This document shows, piece by piece, positions 62,416 to 64,000 of a DNA stretch of 64,000 nucleotides. A program made the translations under genes and the position numbers. Position 1 is the stretch's first letter; each line of letters begins with the position of its first letter. The notes under the pieces were generated by a model. The model worked only from the letters and a program-made list of their open reading frames with translations. It did no database searches and had not been told where the DNA came from. Source of the DNA: an uncultured Bacteroidales bacterium (lineage in GTDB: Bacteria; Bacteroidota; Bacteroidia; Bacteroidales; F082); assembly GCA_947307415.1 (NCBI GenBank), contig CAMZJA010000005.1, forward strand, positions 1 through 64,000, given 5' to 3'.

Positions 62416-63732
62416 ATGATAAAAAAGATTTTCGGCACTTTCGGCACCCGCATCCTCAATGCTCTCTGCAACTTCGTGACGCTGTGGTTCGGCACCCACT
62501 ATCTCGGCGCTGAGGCTTGGGGCATAGGCGGCATAGTACTCATCGACGTGTCGATTCTCCTCATAGGCGTTGAGTTTCTTGCAGGAAGCGGCTTGATATA
62601 CTTCACTCCAAGGAAGTCGTACCGCACTCTGTTCAAGATTTCTTACATATGGAGCGCGCTCATAGTGGTTTTTTACGCGCTTTTATTCTATCTTTGTTCG
62701 TTTATTCCTGCCGGTTTCAGTCATCATTTTGCAAAATATTTCGGCGAAAGCGCGGAGTTCATCCCCGAAGGTTATCACACCATGGTACTGTTGCTGGTTT
62801 TTATTTACAGCCTTCACAATTTCAACCTCGCCACACTACTCGGCAAAGAACGTGTCGGGACCAATAACATATTGTTTATCATACAGTTCATGACACAGAT
62901 GTGCTCGATGCTGTTCTATATCTTCGTGCTCGACATACGCGACGCCAACGCCTTGGTATACTCACTGCTCACAGGCTACACCGTCGGCTATCTCTGCGGT
63001 TTGACACAAATCTGGCCTTACATGCATGACAAAGGCAACGATTCTATGCGCGAGACCATAAAAGAGATGTTTAAATTCGGTACAATCATTCAGCTTTCAA
63101 CGCTCGTCACCATGCTCAACAAACGTCTTAGCTTCTTGATTATCAGAGGGTTCTGGGGAGACGCGAAAGTCGGCGTTTATAGTGCGGCATCTCAGGTGGC
63201 TGAAACTCCGAAAGTGATCGGAATGAGCATCGCGATGGTGCAGTTTTCGAAGATTAGTAACCTGACAAACAATGAATTAGCCGCAAAAATCACCATGCAG
63301 CTCCTGAAAGCCGCCATGATTCTGACAGCCATCTGCATCATCATAATCTGCATCATCCCTACAAGCGTTTATTCATGGCTTTTCACCACCAATTTCGCCG
63401 AAATGCGCATGGCGATGATTGCATTGGCGCCTGGCATAGTCTTCATAGCGGCAAATATGGTATTCAGCCATTATTTCTCGGGGGTCGACCTGCCGAAACA
63501 CAACCTCTACGGAGCCATTGTCGGACTTATAGTGACAATTCCTTCGCTCTATCTTTTAATTCCACCATTCGGAATGATCGGTGCCGGTATATCAGCATCA
63601 CTAACTCATTTAGCCACAATAACCTACCAATGGATAGTCTTCAAGAGAATCAATAAGATTTCTGCAAAAGAATTGTTGGTGACAAAGGAAGATATTAAAC
63701 TGCTGATTTCAGAGGTGAAAAACATATTCTGA
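62416..63732 (+). CDS. polysaccharide flippase (Wzx/MATE-like, MVF superfamily)
   Basis: A 438-residue membrane protein with about 12 hydrophobic segments. It begins IKKIFGTFGTRILNALCNFVTLWFGTHYLG, the usual opening of the polysaccharide_synt family, and GVYSAASQVAETPKVIG lies near the middle, as in other O-antigen/capsule exporters. The protein should move lipid-linked sugar repeat units over the inner membrane. It comes 14 bases after the formyltransferase-like gene and probably shares its transcript. The specific glycan (O-antigen, capsule) cannot be told. Confidence 0.85.
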   Translation: MIKKIFGTFGTRILNALCNFVTLWFGTHYLGAEAWGIGGIVLIDVSILLIGVEFLAGSGLIYFTPRKSYRTLFKISYIWSALIVVFYALLFYLCSFIPAGFSHHFAKYFGESAEFIPEGYHTMVLLLVFIYSLHNFNLATLLGKERVGTNNILFIIQFMTQMCSMLFYIFVLDIRDANALVYSLLTGYTVGYLCGLTQIWPYMHDKGNDSMRETIKEMFKFGTIIQLSTLVTMLNKRLSFLIIRGFWGDAKVGVYSAASQVAETPKVIGMSIAMVQFSKISNLTNNELAAKITMQLLKAAMILTAICIIIICIIPTSVYSWLFTTNFAEMRMAMIALAPGIVFIAANMVFSHYFSGVDLPKHNLYGAIVGLIVTIPSLYLLIPPFGMIGAGISASLTHLATITYQWIVFKRINKISAKELLVTKEDIKLLISEVKNIF

Positions 63733-63738
63733 TTCACT

Positions 63739-63788
63739 GTCATTTCGACTGAAGCGAAGCGGAATGGAGAAATCTCGCTCGAAATGAC
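63739..63788. repeat. palindromic repeat, copy F (compact)
   Basis: GTCATTTCGACTGAAGCGAA to AATCTCGCTCGAAATGAC. The loop part is shorter than in copies B and E. It lies between the convergent flippase and EamA genes and could also act as a terminator. Confidence 0.75.
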
Positions 63789-63791
63789 GAG

Positions 63792-64000
63792 CTAGTGTTT
63801 CTTTGGTTGATAAGCTGTGATAACCACAGCGCTGAGAATCAGTACAATACCAATTGCAAGGCGCACTCCGAAAGCCTCATCAAAAACAAATATTCCTATC
63901 AAAACAGCTGTTAATGGCTCAAGGGCGCCAAGAATAGCGGTTGGCGTAGCTCCAACGTATTTCGAGGCATAAACCATCAGAACGAGCGACAAAGTGGCTG
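63792..64000 (-). CDS. EamA/DMT-family transporter (C-terminal end only)
   Basis: The last 69 residues of a drug/metabolite transporter, cut by the window end. The frame stays open to base 64000. Two membrane segments are seen, with GATPTAILGALEPLTAVLIG and VRLAIGIVLILSAVVI, a typical EamA repeat end in which the conserved EP follows ILGAL. The substrate is not known. The gene is convergent with the flippase, 60 bases away, with a palindromic repeat between the two. Confidence 0.85.
   Translation of the reverse strand, partial: ATLSLVLMVYASKYVGATPTAILGALEPLTAVLIGIFVFDEAFGVRLAIGIVLILSAVVITAYQPKKH

Noticed and set aside
1..64000. tRNA, rRNA, riboswitch or integrated element with attachment sites.
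   Set aside because: I looked in every gap and saw no cloverleaf with CCA end, no rRNA stretch, no known riboswitch core and no direct-repeat-flanked island; the gaps are short and hold promoters, terminators or the palindromes.

Overview
The window looks like the chromosome of a Bacteroidales bacterium (phylum Bacteroidota), most likely an uncultured or less-studied animal-gut lineage. The evidence is menaquinone genes (menA, menG), type IX secretion (T9SS) parts (PorQ, a PorV-like barrel, cargo with Por-type and gliding-type C-terminal sorting domains), an S16 with a long Ala/Glu tail, a long NusB, FHS-family sugar transport, and promoters of the Bacteroidota type (TTG, about 19-21 bases, TAnnTTTG). 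The DNA is gene-dense. No intergenic stretch exceeds about 260 bases, and I see no tRNA, rRNA, CRISPR array, integrase or transposase.

Layout. 1-1650: end of a ferredoxin-like protein and an Fe-S aldo/keto reductase. 1668-7620: a phage-type small protein facing a minus-strand run of DUF456, C69 dipeptidase, rarA, menG, menA and free-Met-sulfoxide reductase. 7716-10531: a PorV-like barrel with an outer-membrane helix-hairpin-helix protein. 10604-20416: DUF58, thioredoxin, a DnaE carrying its own proofreading exonuclease, rpsP, a DEDDh exonuclease with a WYL regulator, and two unfamiliar genes. 20567-22648: a ClpB without its N-domain. 22900-26530: a gliding-type T9SS protein, DUF1573, yajC, ybbR, coaE. 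26508-37514: a host-glycan module (GH29 fucosidase, T9SS adhesin-like protein, galactokinase, nucleotidyltransferase, FHS transporter, NahK-like kinase, GH109 alpha-N-acetylgalactosaminidase). 37633-45605: rubrerythrin, a very large PPDK-like dikinase without the PEP domain, Ogt, a WG-repeat protein, a secreted T9SS esterase, a Nudix hydrolase. 45584-50470: a tightly overlapping minus-strand operon with two enzyme/Cys-rich-domain fusions. 50583-52581: a CDF transporter and GAPDH. 52636-58651: a Fic protein with a damaged motif, lpxD-like, efp, DUF721, recF, porQ, nusB. 58697-64000: cell-surface glycan genes (GT2 fused to a sugar-transferase remnant, formyltransferase-like/beta-propeller fusion, flippase) and the end of an EamA transporter.

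How the genes may work together. In the glycan module, fucose and alpha-GalNAc caps would be trimmed outside the cytoplasm, sugars imported by the FHS permease, and galactose or N-acetylhexosamine phosphorylated at C1 and activated by the nucleotidyltransferase. Secretion to the surface would use the T9SS, of which only PorQ and a PorV-like protein are here.

The most notable structure outside genes is a family of imperfect palindromes with the core GTCATTTCGAC. Six intergenic copies or half-copies are present, and one diverged copy appears to lie in frame inside the coding sequence at 60749-62401.
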